Assembly (NCBI GenBank): GCA_003565095.1
Contig: PXDI01000099.1
Location: 1-29,284, forward strand
Direction of reading: 5' to 3'
DNA: 29,284 nt
DNA from: PVC group bacterium
GTDB taxonomy: Bacteria; Verrucomicrobiota; Kiritimatiellia; UBA8416; PXDI01
This document shows, one piece after another, positions 6,543-14,881 of the stretch. Numbering within the stretch: position 1 is the stretch's first letter; the number at the start of each line of letters is the position of its first letter. Made by a program: the position numbers and the translations under genes. Below the pieces are notes generated by a model. That model saw only the letters and a list, made by a program, of their open reading frames with translations. It was not told the origin of the DNA and made no database searches.

Positions 6543-7703
6543 TCAATCTCGCCCGCATTGCAGCAGTCGGCTGATAGCGTGATCAGCCAGATTGCGTCCT
6601 TTTGCCGTCAGACGCCATAGTTTGCGGACGCGAATTATTATTTTCTCGTTCAGTAATTCCTGCAGTGTCTGCTCCCAGTCGGGACAGGCAGTGATTTTTT
6701 CCGGCAAGTCCGTTCCTTGCAGTAATCTCAGACGGAAAGCATATCTTTCCCGCATATCGGTAAGCGGGTCCAGTTTCTCAGTTTCCCGCACGGGCGTTTG
6801 TCCGTCCAGCAGTCTTTGGGTATATGAATTGAGGTCTGGCAGGTTCGTATAGCGCTGAAGCCCGTTACGGCCGGATGCTCCGGGACCGAACCCGGCATAA
6901 TCGCCGCCCTGCCAGCAGTTCAGATTGTGCCGGCAGGCATGTCCCGGCAGGGCGAAGTTGGATATTTCGTAATGCTCATAACCGGCCTTGCGCAGAGTTG
7001 TGCGGGCGATTGACAACCTGCGCAGCATGTTGCTGTCTGACACGGCAACCGCCTTGCCGCATAGATACTGCCGCTCTAGCCCGGTGCCCGGCTCGATGGC
7101 CAGCCCGTAGACCGATATATGCTGCGGTCGTATTGCTGCGATTGTCTGCAGTGTTGCATGCCAGCTTGCAAGGGATTCTCCGGGTAAGCCGGCAATCAGG
7201 TCGGCACCGCAGGAAAAGCAGTTCTGCTGCATAACCATTTTCAGTGCGGTGATGGCCTGCTGTGCATTATGCGGCCGGCCGCATTGCTGCAAAACACTAT
7301 CATTGAGCGATTGGATACCCAGACTGACGCGCGTGATACCGTTTTCCGCCCACAAATCAAGCAGCGGTTGATTGAGCGATGCCGGATTGGCTTCAACCGA
7401 CCATTCAGCCGGAGGATGCGGCATAGTGGTGTGACGCAAGGCCCGCAGCAGTCTGCGCCATTGCTGAATTCCCAGTAAAGAGGGGGTTCCTCCGCCAATA
7501 TAAAGTGTATCTAAATGCTGTAGCGGTTGATGCTGTTGCAGCTCGGCGGCAATCGCCGCAATACCGGCGTCAATTTGTGCCGCAGACGGATTTGCCTGGG
7601 AGTACAGGGCACAATAGGCGCATTTTGCCGCGCAAAACGGAATATGCACATAAACATGGATCGGCGGCAATGGTTTGCCGTTGGCTTTACATATGCGGGA
7701 CAT
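6543..7703 (-). CDS. hemW: Radical SAM haem chaperone HemW (HemN-like)
   Basis: A protein of 386 residues from ATG 7703, preferred because it places the radical-SAM core directly at the N-terminus and starts 29 nt after the preceding gene; in-frame ATGs at 7772 and 7832 would overlap that gene. The cluster motif is C24-xxx-C28-xx-C31 (HIPFCAAKCAYC). It is followed by YIGGGTPSLL, SVEANP and a C-terminal HemN-type domain. The spacing and length match HemW rather than true coproporphyrinogen III dehydrogenase HemN, which is longer. HemW binds haem and a 4Fe-4S cluster and delivers haem to respiratory proteins. The last ~60 residues form a winged-helix-like end. It is probably co-transcribed with the HD-domain gene. 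Confidence 0.9.
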   Translation of the reverse strand: MSRICKANGKPLPPIHVYVHIPFCAAKCAYCALYSQANPSAAQIDAGIAAIAAELQQHQPLQHLDTLYIGGGTPSLLGIQQWRRLLRALRHTTMPHPPAEWSVEANPASLNQPLLDLWAENGITRVSLGIQSLNDSVLQQCGRPHNAQQAITALKMVMQQNCFSCGADLIAGLPGESLASWHATLQTIAAIRPQHISVYGLAIEPGTGLERQYLCGKAVAVSDSNMLRRLSIARTTLRKAGYEHYEISNFALPGHACRHNLNCWQGGDYAGFGPGASGRNGLQRYTNLPDLNSYTQRLLDGQTPVRETEKLDPLTDMRERYAFRLRLLQGTDLPEKITACPDWEQTLQELLNEKIIIRVRKLWRLTAKGRNLADHAISRLLQCGRD

Positions 7704-7731
7704 AGGCAACGTGGTGTGAAATAAATTTATG

Positions 7732-8934
7732 TTATACGGGTTCCGGCAATTCGAATGCTGAGAAATATTCATCCCATCGGATTTTTCCGGTAACTTTTTC
7801 GTGATAAAGCTCGCGGAAATAGCGGGTTGCATCGACCAGTTGCGGCGGGGTCACCCCGTGTTCGAGGGATTTGCTGGCTTCAATATAGGCGGTCAGTTCA
7901 TCACAGCCGCGGATAATCTCACCATCGGATGCATCAAAACTGTCCTGATTATATTTGCTGTTGATTTCATCGTGAGAGACACGCTGGATGACACCGTCAA
8001 CCCGGATACGGTTATCGAAGGGGTGTTCGGCATAATATTCAATATCAGGATGCCATGCTTCCGGCAGCAGTGGCAGCAGGCGTTCCCTGACCAGAAAATG
8101 CTCTTCTTCGGCAATGCAATCTTCAAGTCCCTGGATGCAGCGCTTGACCGGGGAGCTGATATCGCGGGTGAGGACTTCCGGCAGATCATGGAACAGTGCT
8201 GACAGAAAATTGTTTTTGCGTCGTTGCGGACAGGCATTCAGCTCCAGGCTCATAAAATAAGCCAGCATGGCCACAAAGAGAGAGTGCCCGAGCACACTGG
8301 TACGCGGTACCCGCGGGGTTTGGGCCCAGCGCTGTTGAAAACGCAACTGGCCACACAGATCGACAAAACCGTAGGATTTCTGTTTGAGACTGATTTTCTG
8401 AACCCCGATCAAGTCAATGAAATCCTCGAGCTGGTGCTCAATTTCGCGCCGGGTTTCCTCGATTCCGTACATGAAGGGGCCGGCGTGATAGACAATTTTG
8501 AACTCCCACTGGGTTGCCAGATAGTGGGCTGCCTGGATAATGCGCCGTTCGGGCTGCGGCGGGCCGGAGCAGCGCAGAAAATCCTGAAAGCGGACCGCGA
8601 AATCGGGCTGCCATGCGGAAAGGGCCGGGGCAATTTCGGCAATCACATGTTCATTGATGGCCTTTCCGCGCCGCAGCATCAGGCGGTGGAAGAAGGGGGC
8701 TTTGATATCGGTAAGGACCACGCGCGGGAAGAAGTCGAAAATAATGCCTTCAATCAGGTCGGTCCAGTTGATGATGTGTCCGCGATCTTCTTCGAAACGT
8801 GCCAGCAGAAAGGCGATCATTGCCTTGTGGGCCTGCTTGTCGATTTCGGTCAATTCAACCGGCCGCACATGATCGTTCCAGCGCTGAATCATTGCGGCTG
8901 AAAATACGCGTTCTATGATAGTTTTCGGAACCAT
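7732..8934 (-). CDS. Tandem HD-domain phosphohydrolase (YfbR-related)
   Basis: A protein of 400 residues from ATG 8934 (MVPKTII); the in-frame upstream stretch to 9150 reads as noncoding and is left out. The C-terminal half has an HD fold with His217 (LGHSLFVAML), His249-Asp250 (LFHDLPEVLTRDI) and a final Asp near 345 (GCDELTAYIEA), as in YfbR-type 5'-deoxynucleotidases. The N-terminal half repeats the pattern: KQAHKAMIAF with His36, then IFDFFPRVVLTDIKAP (about 65-80), aligning with the HDLPEVLTRDI segment but with the His-Asp pair lost. So one active and one degenerate HD domain are likely. The substrate, possibly a nucleotide monophosphate, is inferred. hemW follows on the same strand. Confidence 0.8.
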   Translation of the reverse strand: MVPKTIIERVFSAAMIQRWNDHVRPVELTEIDKQAHKAMIAFLLARFEEDRGHIINWTDLIEGIIFDFFPRVVLTDIKAPFFHRLMLRRGKAINEHVIAEIAPALSAWQPDFAVRFQDFLRCSGPPQPERRIIQAAHYLATQWEFKIVYHAGPFMYGIEETRREIEHQLEDFIDLIGVQKISLKQKSYGFVDLCGQLRFQQRWAQTPRVPRTSVLGHSLFVAMLAYFMSLELNACPQRRKNNFLSALFHDLPEVLTRDISSPVKRCIQGLEDCIAEEEHFLVRERLLPLLPEAWHPDIEYYAEHPFDNRIRVDGVIQRVSHDEINSKYNQDSFDASDGEIIRGCDELTAYIEASKSLEHGVTPPQLVDATRYFRELYHEKVTGKIRWDEYFSAFELPEPV

Positions 8935-8990
8935 GGCGGAGAATCTATCACAGCGATGCTCCGGCATCAAGCAGTTGATTACTTGAGTTA

Positions 8991-9830
8991 TTAGCGGACT
9001 TTGACTGTGCCCAGAGCCACTGTACCGTTTCCATCGGTAAGACGCACTACGTCGGTGGTGTTGGTGGTGCCCCCTGCGGTATAGGCGGTCTGGTTGCCTG
9101 AATTGGGAACGGGCGCCCCGGCTCCGGATGGCGCGGACTGCATACTCCAAGTATACGGAGAGACCCCTCCGCTTGCGGTAAATACCACGGTTTCATTAAT
9201 GTCAACTGTGACGCTGGCGGGTGAAATAGCCAGAGCGGCCACACCGGGCTGTGATATTTCGGCAATGGCGGAATGGCCTTGACTGTCAGATACAATGACA
9301 GTGTTGTTGCCTGAGGCTGAACGGGTATAGACCGCCTGGCTCCAGCCATCAACCGTAACACTGCCGCGTGCGGCAGTGCCAACCGACCATGAGTAGGGGG
9401 GCGTTCCGCCCGATCCGGTAAAGACCTGCTTATCGCCGTCACTGTTCAGGGTGGCGCTGGTCGGGGTGATGGTAAGCGCGTCAACTGTTGCCACCTGATG
9501 AATCAGTGACCGCGCTGTCCATGTGTTTTTGTCGGTAACTTCGACGGTCTGTGTGCCGTTTTTGGCGTTACGGGTATAGGTAACGTGCCGCGCATTGGTT
9601 ACACCGGTGAGCGTGCCGAGTGTGTCATCTGATATGCGCCAGGTGAACGGTTCCTTACCGCCGACCGCTTTCAGGGTCAGGGTTTCCTGGCTCATCGGCA
9701 GGTTATGGGCTTTGGGCTCTATGCGGAAGGCATCTTCCGCTATTTCCGAACCTGATTCGCATGCGGCAATAATGAAAATCATTGTTGCTGCGCTCAAAAT
9801 GCTCAATCCAATGCGTGCCATTGTTTTCAT
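8991..9830 (-). CDS. Lipoprotein with three Ig-like repeats
   Basis: A protein of 279 residues from ATG 9830; ATG 9854 is possible, but AAGGAG (9842-9847) then falls inside the gene. The signal peptide ends in lipobox IAAC with Cys24, so an outer-membrane or surface lipoprotein is expected. The mature part holds three repeats of about 85 residues, each opening with an 'I-P-x-x-x-x-L' strand and containing GG-x-x-P-[YF]-[ST]-W (GGKEPFTW, GGTPPYSW, GGVSPYTW). This is typical of bacterial Ig-like or cadherin-like surface modules. No catalytic domain is visible. It lies about 50 nt after the SGNH hydrolase gene and might be read from the same transcript. Function unknown; adhesion or surface structure is a guess. 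Confidence 0.8.
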   Translation of the reverse strand: MKTMARIGLSILSAATMIFIIAACESGSEIAEDAFRIEPKAHNLPMSQETLTLKAVGGKEPFTWRISDDTLGTLTGVTNARHVTYTRNAKNGTQTVEVTDKNTWTARSLIHQVATVDALTITPTSATLNSDGDKQVFTGSGGTPPYSWSVGTAARGSVTVDGWSQAVYTRSASGNNTVIVSDSQGHSAIAEISQPGVAALAISPASVTVDINETVVFTASGGVSPYTWSMQSAPSGAGAPVPNSGNQTAYTAGGTTNTTDVVRLTDGNGTVALGTVKVR

Positions 9831-9880
9831 AGTAGGTCTTTTACTCCTTTCCATGACTCAATGCAAGTATTATGCCAAAG

Positions 9881-10510
9881 TTACAGCGCTTTGACCGTTT
9901 TCAACCAATGCCGGGCAATCAAACCGTGACCGGCCGGGGTGGGGTGTACCCCGTCACGCGTCCAGTAAGCGGGATTACCGTTGGCGACCGCGGCTTCGTT
10001 CATAATCCGGTCCATTTGAATCAGGATTGCTTCAAATTCCTCCGCCAGCCGGGTGACAATTTCGATTCGCGGCTCAAGATCTGTGCGCCACTGTTTGCGG
10101 TCTGCCGGATAGGGCAGCACAAACGGTTCGATCAGAATTAACCGGCAACCGGTCATGTCACGTGCCTGCTGCAGACATGTACGCAGGCTTTTTTCGTAAG
10201 CTGCCGGTGACGTTGGGGCGTTTTTATCAAAGCGGCGCCAGGTATCGTTTATGCCGATCATGATTGAGAGCCAGTCGGGGGCGTGGTCGATGCAGTCGTG
10301 CTGCCAGCGGGAAACCAGATCGGCGGCGCGGTTGCCGCTTATGCCGCGGTTGAGGAAGCTGATGCCATGGCCGTGATATTCAGCCGCAATCCATGCGGCG
10401 GCAATCATGGCGTAACCGCTGCCAAGGTGTGCCGGATCATCACGGAAGCGCCCGGCATCCGTAATGCTGTCACCTTGAAAAAGCACTGTCGCGCCTGGTT
10501 TAATAATCAT
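9881..10510 (-). CDS. SGNH/GDSL hydrolase (esterase family)
   Basis: A 209-residue single-domain hydrolase. The four conserved blocks are present: GDSIT with nucleophile Ser15, the block II glycine in NRGISGNRAADL (54-65), GIND with Asn88 (block III), and DGVHPTPAGH with Asp186 and His189 (block V). The family removes acyl or acetyl groups from lipids, glycans or small esters. No signal peptide is seen, so it is probably cytoplasmic. The start overlaps the end of ribF by 4 nt (ATGA), so it is translated with the riboflavin and ribosome-maturation genes. The real substrate is unknown; a carbohydrate deacetylase is plausible from its similarity to rhamnogalacturonan acetylesterase-type proteins. 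Confidence 0.93.
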   Translation of the reverse strand: MIIKPGATVLFQGDSITDAGRFRDDPAHLGSGYAMIAAAWIAAEYHGHGISFLNRGISGNRAADLVSRWQHDCIDHAPDWLSIMIGINDTWRRFDKNAPTSPAAYEKSLRTCLQQARDMTGCRLILIEPFVLPYPADRKQWRTDLEPRIEIVTRLAEEFEAILIQMDRIMNEAAVANGNPAYWTRDGVHPTPAGHGLIARHWLKTVKAL

Positions 10511-11532
10511 GATTTCCGCCTCATCTCTGCTGCCTCCTGCCTGCTGACATCTGATACCTGATTTCCTCCGGTATAGCGTGTCAGCCAGTCAATAACTGTG
10601 CCGCGTGTTTTGCGCAGGATGGAACGTGCCTGTTTAACATCGCGTGCAATTTGTTCCCGCAATTCCTCGCGGCAGGTGAAGGCATGTTCATCACGGATGT
10701 GTTTGATAAAAAAGACTTCAATATCGTGCCCGTAAAGGTCGCCTTCATAATCAAGCAGATGCACTTCCATACAAGGCCCTTCTCCGGCATCGCGAAAAGT
10801 CGGGCGTGTGCCGAGACTCAAGACGGCCGGCAGCAGATACGGCGGGGTCCATGCCATAACCGCATAAACCCCGAAGGGCGGCAGCACTTCGTTTTCGGTA
10901 TCCATATTAGCGGTCGGATAGCCCAGTTGGCGTCCGACTGTGCGGCCGTGAATAACATTCCCCAGAATGCTGAACGGCCGGCCGAGCATCCGTTCCGCTT
11001 CGTCAAGATTACCGCGGACGATGGAAAACCGCGTCCGGGTACTGGAAATGGTTTCGCCACGGTAAACCGCCGGTCTGGCAACGCTGACCTTAATCAGGTT
11101 GCGGCACTGCGCCGCCAGCATTCTGGCGGAACCCTTCCCCTGTTGACCAAAACGCCAGTTCCGCCCGACCATGATTTCCTGCAGAGGCGGCGAACAGGCT
11201 TTTAGTTGGGCAATAAAGTCTTGCGGTTTGCACTGTGCAAACTTGCGATTGAACGGGATAGCCAGACAGCCATCCACTTCCAGGTGTTCCAGCATGCGCA
11301 TTTTATGACGAAACGAGGTAAGCAGGCGCGGGGCAGCCTGCGGGTTCAGCACCCGCAAAGGGTGGCGGTCGAATGTCATTACCCAGGCTTCACCGTCAAC
11401 CTTGCGGGCATTCATGACCGTCTGGCGGATCACTTTCTGGTGCCCCAGATGCATACCGTCGAAAAAACCGGCGGCCAGACAGACCGGGCGGCTGACCCGG
11501 TGTAATTCCTCAAATGTCCCCGCCTGCTTCAT
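10507..11532 (-). CDS. ribF: Bifunctional riboflavin kinase / FAD synthetase
   Basis: A 341-residue protein, slightly longer than the ~310 usual for the family. The N-terminal FMN adenylyltransferase domain shows GFFDGMHLGH (22-31), the nucleotidyltransferase (H/G)xGH element, followed by FNRKF. The C-terminal riboflavin kinase domain has HGRTVGRQLGYPTANM (about 192-207) and the downstream MEVHLLDYEGDLYG element. It makes FMN from riboflavin and then FAD. It overlaps truB and the SGNH gene by 4 nt each; ribF next to truB is a common arrangement in bacteria. The extra ~30 residues at the C-terminus are basic. Confidence 0.96.
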   Translation of the reverse strand: MKQAGTFEELHRVSRPVCLAAGFFDGMHLGHQKVIRQTVMNARKVDGEAWVMTFDRHPLRVLNPQAAPRLLTSFRHKMRMLEHLEVDGCLAIPFNRKFAQCKPQDFIAQLKACSPPLQEIMVGRNWRFGQQGKGSARMLAAQCRNLIKVSVARPAVYRGETISSTRTRFSIVRGNLDEAERMLGRPFSILGNVIHGRTVGRQLGYPTANMDTENEVLPPFGVYAVMAWTPPYLLPAVLSLGTRPTFRDAGEGPCMEVHLLDYEGDLYGHDIEVFFIKHIRDEHAFTCREELREQIARDVKQARSILRKTRGTVIDWLTRYTGGNQVSDVSRQEAAEMRRKS

Positions 11533-12293
11533 CGGCGCAGTTCTCCGGCAAAACTGCGCAGCGGCACGATATGCGGCAGGAGTTCCTCGCGCGACATGGC
11601 GCTAATCTGCTCAAGCGGGAGGGCCTGGTCAATCGTAAAGCTGCCCGAAGCTGTACGCCGCAGTCCCGCCAGATGTGCGCAGCAACCGAGTTCTTCGCCG
11701 ATTTCGTGGCACAGGCTGCGCACATATGTGCCTTTTGTGCATGCCAGCCGGAATGTGCCGTCCGGAGGGGTGTAAGAAAGCAGCTCAAACGAATAGATGT
11801 GGATCAGGCGCGCTTTTCTTTCAATTTCGTGGCCTTTGCGCGCGCTTTTGTAGAGCGGAACCCCGTTTACCTTGACCGCGGAAACCATTGGCGGAGTCTG
11901 CATCATATCGCCGATGCGCGCTTTCATTGCGGCGGAAAGCTGTTCGCCGGTAATGCCGGTTGGGTCGCCGCTGGCAGTGATTTCGCCTTCGGCATCATAT
12001 GAGGAAGTGGCCGATCCCAGGCGGATGGTGCCTTCGTAGGTTTTGTCGGATGAAATGAATGTATTTGAGAGTTTGGTCGCGCGTCCGAGCAGCAGAACCA
12101 GCACACCGGTAGCCATTGGATCGAGGGTGCCGCCATGGCCGGTTTTACGGAAGTTGAACTGCCGCCGGACCGTATCAACGATGTCGTGTGATGTGGGTCC
12201 GGATGGTTTGTCAACAATCAGCACCCCGTCATACGGATCATATTCGCGCGGCGGGGCCGGGGCGGCATGTATTGATGGGCGCAATCCTCTCAT
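11529..12293 (-). CDS. truB: tRNA pseudouridine-55 synthase
   Basis: A 254-residue enzyme that makes pseudouridine 55 in the T-loop of tRNAs. The catalytic motif is GHGGTLDPMATGVL with Asp58, preceded by the family's VDKPSGPTSHD (about 27-37). Other TruB marks are TYEGTIRLG and the KGTYVRSLCHEIG stretch (about 189-201). It ends soon after, so the C-terminal PUA domain found in some homologues is short or absent. Four-nucleotide overlaps with rbfA upstream and ribF downstream show tight coupling. Confidence 0.96.
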   Translation of the reverse strand: MRGLRPSIHAAPAPPREYDPYDGVLIVDKPSGPTSHDIVDTVRRQFNFRKTGHGGTLDPMATGVLVLLLGRATKLSNTFISSDKTYEGTIRLGSATSSYDAEGEITASGDPTGITGEQLSAAMKARIGDMMQTPPMVSAVKVNGVPLYKSARKGHEIERKARLIHIYSFELLSYTPPDGTFRLACTKGTYVRSLCHEIGEELGCCAHLAGLRRTASGSFTIDQALPLEQISAMSREELLPHIVPLRSFAGELRR

Positions 12294-12685
12294 TCTGCTT
12301 GCGTCTCCGGAGAGTCTGGATCCGGAGTATCTTCCTCCGGTATATGCAGATCTTCCAGCACTTGCAGGACATGGTCACCCTTCGCAACCGAGTTATCCAG
12401 TTCAAATTCCAGAACCGGGGTGTACTTCAGGGTCATTACGCTGTTGATGTGCTGTTGCAGTTCGCGCCGGTGTTTACGGATGAGTGCAAGTTGCTGCTGT
12501 TGCTCCTGTGCGTTGCCGCGGATGGAGACCAGCACGCGTGCTTTGCGCAGATTCCGGCTGGTGATTACGTGGCTGACCATAATGGACGCCATATTCACCC
12601 CGGGATCGGTTAAGCAACGGAAAAGCGCCAGACCGATCTCGCGGTGCATCAACTCATTCACACGACTAAGGCGGTCTACGGGCAT
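12290..12685 (-). CDS. rbfA: 30S ribosome-binding factor A
   Basis: A 131-residue cold-shock/ribosome maturation factor that binds the 5' helix of 16S rRNA during late 30S assembly. The sequence opens with the family pattern 'RLSRVNELMHREIGLAL' and carries the KH-type core with the DPGVNMASIMVSHVITS region. The length is normal for RbfA. A good GGAGGA ribosome site lies about 9 nt before ATG 12685. It lies 33 nt after infB and overlaps truB by 4 nt, in the classical nusA-infB-rbfA-truB order. Confidence 0.94.
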   Translation of the reverse strand: MPVDRLSRVNELMHREIGLALFRCLTDPGVNMASIMVSHVITSRNLRKARVLVSIRGNAQEQQQQLALIRKHRRELQQHINSVMTLKYTPVLEFELDNSVAKGDHVLQVLEDLHIPEEDTPDPDSPETQAE

Positions 12686-12718
12686 GGCAATACGTTCCTC
12701 CGTGATGATTTTACATAA

Positions 12719-14872
12719 TCACAGGGTCTGGGTGACACTTTCAATTTCGTACGCCTCGAGAATGTCGCCTTCCTGGAAATCGCCGAAGTTGTCAAGCTGG
12801 ATGCCGCATTCCTGGGCTTCTCTCACCCGCGGCACTTCATCCTGGAAATGGCGCAGGGTTGAGACTTTGCCTTCGTATATCGTTTCCTGCTTGCGCTTGA
12901 CGCGGATGCGCGAGCGATTGGTGGCAAAGCCGTCAATCATCATGCAACCGGCGACGCGTGTGCGTTTCCCGACAGTGAAGACCTGGCGTATTTCGGCGTG
13001 ACCGGTAATTTTTTCCGATGTTGCCGGGGCCAGCATTCCCGTCATGGCTTCGCGTACTTCATCAATTAATTCGTAAATAACCTGATGCAGCTTGACCTGT
13101 ACGCCTTCGCGTTTTGCCAGTGAGTCAACGCCGCTTTCCTTGGCCACGTGGAAGCCGAGGATAACCGCATCGGAGGCGCTGGCCAGCATAACATCATTAG
13201 TGGTGATGTTGCCGGTGCCGCCCAGCAGAATGTTCAGGTTGATTTTCTCGCTATTGATTTCGGCCAGCGAATGGCTGATGGCTTCAACCGAACCCTGTGT
13301 GTCGGCCTTGATGATGGCTTTCAATTCCTGCTTCTCGGCCGATTTTATCTGGTCAAAAAGCGCTTCAAGTGATGCTTTGCGCGGCGCGGTAAGCTGATCC
13401 TGCTTGTTGCGTTGTGTTGCTTCACGGGCGTGCACGCGTGCCAGTTTCTCGTTGCGGTATACATTGAACTCCGCTCCGGCTTCAGGCACACCGGAAAGGC
13501 CCAGACACTTCACCGGCATAGACGGTCCGGCTGACTTGACGGTTTCACTCTTATCGTTAATGAGCGCCCTGACCCTGCCGCTGTGTTCGCCGCAGAGAAT
13601 AACATCGCCGACTTTCAGCGTACCGCGCTTTACCAGCAGATTGGCGGTCGGACCGCGGCCCGGTTCGAGGCGGGCTTCAATTACAAAACCGGACGCCCGG
13701 CGTCTGGGGTTGGCTTTCAATTCAAGAATATCGGCCTGCAGCAGAATCATTTCCAGCAGATGGTTGATGCCGTTACCGGTTGTTGCGCTGACGGGACAGC
13801 AGATAGTATCGCCGCCCCAGTCTTCCGGTGCCAGGCCTTCGGCCTGCAACTGCTGTTTTATGCGGTCTTCATTTGCCTGCGGCAGATCCATTTTGTTCAT
13901 GGCAACCATAATGGCCACGCCGGCGGCTTTGGCATGCTGGATTGCCTCACGGGTTTGCGGCATGATTCCGTCATCCGCTGCCACGATGATTACAGCAATA
14001 TCCGTTACATTCGCTCCGCGTGCACGCATCGCCGTGAAAGCGGCATGGCCCGGTGTGTCAAGAAACGTGATTGGGCGTCCGCTGACATCGACGCTGTAGG
14101 CGCCGATATGCTGGGTGATGCCGCCGGATTCCCCGGCAGCCACCTGTGATTTGCGAATGCAGTCAAGCAATGACGTCTTGCCATGATCAACATGGCCCAG
14201 AAATGTTACGACCGGCGGCCGCGGTTGCAGATCTTCATCGGCATCCTCGGGTTCAGTGTCTTCATCCAGATCTTTGCGCACCGGTGCGGGCGGGTGCAGT
14301 CCGGCCCGTTTGTCCTGCTCGGCGGTAAAGCCGTGGTTTTCTATAAGCGTTTTAATTACCGGGGCATCCAGCCGCTCGTTGATCGATGCCAGAATGTTCA
14401 TTTTCATCAGCTCGGTAATCAGCAGGTTGGGTTTTACGCCGATAGCTTCGGCCACTTCCCGTACCTGCATACCGCCGCGAATATGAATGACGTTTTCTTC
14501 AGAAGGTTCTTGTGATTCCGCCGGTTCCGGCGCGGCTGCCGTTTCTGGCGCCGGTTTTTGCGTGGCGGCCTGTTGCTCTGGCGCGGCTTTCTGCGGTTGC
14601 GCTTCAGGTGCCGGTTGCGGAGGCGTCTTTGCCGGGCTTTCCGGTGCAGCAGCGGGTTTCTTTGCTACAGTTGGTTTTGGCGCAGGAGTACTCTTTTTCT
14701 CCGGTTGTGCCTTTGGTGCTGCTTTTTCCGACAATGCGCTCTTAACGCTGGCAACAGCCTTGTCATCAAGGGTACTCATATGGTTCTTAACCTCGATACC
14801 CATAGCCTGGATCTTGGCTGTTAACTCTTTGCTGGGAATATCCAGCTCTTTTGCCAGCTCATATACTCTCAT
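12719..14872 (-). CDS. infB: Translation initiation factor IF-2
   Basis: A 717-residue GTPase that places initiator fMet-tRNA on the 30S subunit. Layout: an N-terminal IF2N-like segment (MRVYELAKELDIPSKEL, 1-45); a low-complexity Pro/Ala/Glu/Lys linker (about 48-125, many PAPE-like units); a second IF2N domain (127-180); an acidic stretch (201-215); the G domain with G1 GHVDHGKT (226-233), G3 DTPGH (272-276) and G4 NKMD (326-329); then domains II, III and the C-terminal tRNA-binding domain. It is shorter than E. coli IF2-alpha because of the short linker. It starts 9 nt after nusA, with GAGGAA upstream. Confidence 0.98.
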   Translation of the reverse strand: MRVYELAKELDIPSKELTAKIQAMGIEVKNHMSTLDDKAVASVKSALSEKAAPKAQPEKKSTPAPKPTVAKKPAAAPESPAKTPPQPAPEAQPQKAAPEQQAATQKPAPETAAAPEPAESQEPSEENVIHIRGGMQVREVAEAIGVKPNLLITELMKMNILASINERLDAPVIKTLIENHGFTAEQDKRAGLHPPAPVRKDLDEDTEPEDADEDLQPRPPVVTFLGHVDHGKTSLLDCIRKSQVAAGESGGITQHIGAYSVDVSGRPITFLDTPGHAAFTAMRARGANVTDIAVIIVAADDGIMPQTREAIQHAKAAGVAIMVAMNKMDLPQANEDRIKQQLQAEGLAPEDWGGDTICCPVSATTGNGINHLLEMILLQADILELKANPRRRASGFVIEARLEPGRGPTANLLVKRGTLKVGDVILCGEHSGRVRALINDKSETVKSAGPSMPVKCLGLSGVPEAGAEFNVYRNEKLARVHAREATQRNKQDQLTAPRKASLEALFDQIKSAEKQELKAIIKADTQGSVEAISHSLAEINSEKINLNILLGGTGNITTNDVMLASASDAVILGFHVAKESGVDSLAKREGVQVKLHQVIYELIDEVREAMTGMLAPATSEKITGHAEIRQVFTVGKRTRVAGCMMIDGFATNRSRIRVKRKQETIYEGKVSTLRHFQDEVPRVREAQECGIQLDNFGDFQEGDILEAYEIESVTQTL

Positions 14873-14881
14873 AATCCGTTA

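Noticed and set aside
8935..9150. N-terminal extension of the HD-domain gene (72 codons)
   Set aside because: The extension is Arg/His/Ser-rich without fold signal and would overlap the lipoprotein gene; the conserved family start fits ATG 8934.
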